This document shows, in pieces, positions 13,003 to 14,085 of a DNA stretch of 14,085 nucleotides. The first letter of the stretch is position 1. The number at the start of each line of letters is the position of its first letter. The DNA is from Polyangiaceae bacterium (lineage in GTDB: Bacteria; Myxococcota; Polyangia; Polyangiales; Polyangiaceae): assembly GCA_025936205.1 (NCBI GenBank), contig JAICTU010000228.1, forward strand, positions 1 to 14,085, read 5' to 3'. The notes beneath the pieces are model-generated. The model saw nothing but the letters and a program-made list of their open reading frames with translations. It made no database searches and was not told the origin of the DNA. The position numbers were made by a program, and so were the translations under genes.

Positions 13003-14085
13003 TCCCACTCGATGGTGGCCGGAGGCTTGGAGCTGATGTCGTAGGTGACGCGGTTGATCCCGTGTACCTCGTTGGTGATCCGCGAGCTCATGCGCGCCAA
13101 CAGCTCATAGGGCAGGCGCGCCCAATCCGCTGTCATGGCGTCGCTCGAAGTCACAGCCCGGATCACGCACGTCTCCTGGTAGCTGCGATTGTCGCCCATG
13201 ACGCCCACGCTCTTCACGGGCAGGAGCACCGCGAACGACTGCCAGAGGCTCTCGTAGAGACCCGCCGCACGGATCTCCTCGGTGACGATCCGGTCGGCCT
13301 TGCGCAGCACGGTGAGACGCTCCTCGGTCACCTCGCCAAGACAACGGATGGCTAGACCCGGCCCGGGGAAGGGCTGGCGCCAGAGTAGATCGTGGGCCAT
13401 CCCGAGGCTCTCGCCCACGCGCCGCACCTCGTCCTTGAACAGCTCGCGCAGCGGCTCAACGAGCTTCAGCTGCATGCGCTCGGGCAAGCCGCCCACATTG
13501 TGATGGGTCTTGATCACGACGCTCTTGCCCTTGACCGCGACGCTCTCGATCACGTCGGGATACAGGGTGCCCTGCACCAGGAACGATACGTCGCGCAGCT
13601 CCTTGGCGTGCGCGTCGAACACCTCGATGAAATGGTGCCCGATGATCTTGCGCTTGCGCTCCGGGTCCGTGACGCCCGCGAGTGCCGTCAGGAACCGCTC
13701 GCGCGCGTCGACGGTGATGATCTTCAGCCCCAGCTTGGCGCGCAGGTTGGTCTCGACCTCGCGCACCTCCTGATCGCGCAGCACGCCGTTATCGACAAAG
13801 ATGCAGGTCAGTCGATCGCCGACGGCCCGATGCACCAGCTCCGCCGCGACGCTGCTGTCGACGCCTCCGCTGAGTCCGCAGATCACCTTGGCATCCGGCC
13901 CCACGCGGCGCCGCACGTCGGCGATCGTGTCTTCGATGAAACGGGTGGGCGTCCAGTCGCCGGTGAGCTTCGCCACGTCGAACAAGAAGCCCTCCAGCAC
14001 GTCGCGGCCGCGCGGCGTGTGGCTGACCTCCGGGTGGAATTGGATGCCGTACAGGCGCCGGGCGGGATCGGCGATCGCGGCGAAC
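12999..14085 (-). CDS. guaA: GMP synthetase GuaA, C-terminal part (cut by window edge)
   Basis: GuaA aminates XMP to GMP using glutamine and ATP. The visible 361 residues hold the end of the class-I glutaminase domain, [14 protein letters not shown], with the His and Glu of its catalytic triad. They also hold the whole ATP-pyrophosphatase domain ([17 protein letters not shown], the P-loop, then FVDNGVLR) and the dimerisation domain ([28 protein letters not shown], the end [15 protein letters not shown]). The C-terminal ending with IEWE is the standard one. The reading frame continues past 14000 to the window edge, so the GTG near 14000 is an internal valine and not the start. The catalytic cysteine of the glutaminase lies outside the window. 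Confidence 0.96.
   Translation of the reverse strand, partial: FAAIADPARRLYGIQFHPEVSHTPRGRDVLEGFLFDVAKLTGDWTPTRFIEDTIADVRRRVGPDAKVICGLSGGVDSSVAAELVHRAVGDRLTCIFVDNGVLRDQEVREVETNLRAKLGLKIITVDARERFLTALAGVTDPERKRKIIGHHFIEVFDAHAKELRDVSFLVQGTLYPDVIESVAVKGKSVVIKTHHNVGGLPERMQLKLVEPLRELFKDEVRRVGESLGMAHDLLWRQPFPGPGLAIRCLGEVTEERLTVLRKADRIVTEEIRAAGLYESLWQSFAVLLPVKSVGVMGDNRSYQETCVIRAVTSSDAMTADWARLPYELLARMSSRITNEVHGINRVTYDISSKPPATIEWE

Noticed and set aside
1..14085. CRISPR array, insertion sequence, phage genes
   Set aside because: No regularly spaced repeats, transposase motifs, or phage proteins are visible; the only tandem repeats are those at the menA/menC junction and behind fabI.

Overview
The window is a GC-rich bacterial chromosome segment with almost every gene on the minus strand. 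The high GC content, the classical menaquinone (Men) pathway, the CymR-like regulator and a plant-type FabI fit a myxobacterium (Myxococcota, Polyangia-like). That placement is an inference from gene content; no rRNA or other taxonomic marker is present.

Layout, in the direction of minus-strand transcription. (1) 14085-12667: the 3' part of guaA (GMP synthetase), overlapped by ATGA with a small PEGA-type lipoprotein. (2) 12531-12604, plus strand: a complete tRNA-Pro(UGG) with a good promoter, not detectable as an ORF. Just before it, behind fabI, lies a perfect tandem 25-bp hairpin repeat. (3) 11401-12306, plus strand: fabI of the plant/apicomplexan/chlamydial type. (4) 10910-11400: about 490 bp with no convincing gene. 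(5) 10736-10909: a candidate 57-residue basic protein, followed by a strong hairpin.

(6) 10544-6151: a compact sulfur-assimilation operon. It runs Rrf2/CymR-like regulator, cysK, ThiF/MoeB-type E1 enzyme, CysO (MoaD-like sulfur carrier ending in Gly-Gly), a 113-residue degenerate E1-like protein, CysM, and a JAMM metallopeptidase (Mec). CysO, CysM and Mec are the three parts of the ubiquitin-like cysteine pathway known from Mycobacterium tuberculosis: activated CysO carries sulfur as a thiocarboxylate, CysM joins it to an activated serine, and Mec cuts cysteine off the carrier. Here the set comes with its own activating enzyme, a second cysteine synthase and a regulator.

(7) 6012-1: the menaquinone operon ubiE/menG, menF, menD, menH, menA, menC (cut by the window edge). 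Successive genes overlap by a few bases or lie 3 bases apart, which implies translational coupling. menB and menE are not in the window.

The most interesting observation concerns the two E1-like proteins. The active E1 has the ATP-binding glycine loop and zinc cysteines but lacks the N-terminal RYxRQ arm. The short protein two genes downstream has that arm and no glycine loop. This looks like a split, asymmetric E1 of the kind eukaryotic ubiquitin-like systems use. The second notable point is the regulator, which ends in Tyr-Val-Ile, overlaps cysK and has no Fe-S cysteines. These features suggest a CymR-CysK type cysteine sensor outside the Firmicutes.
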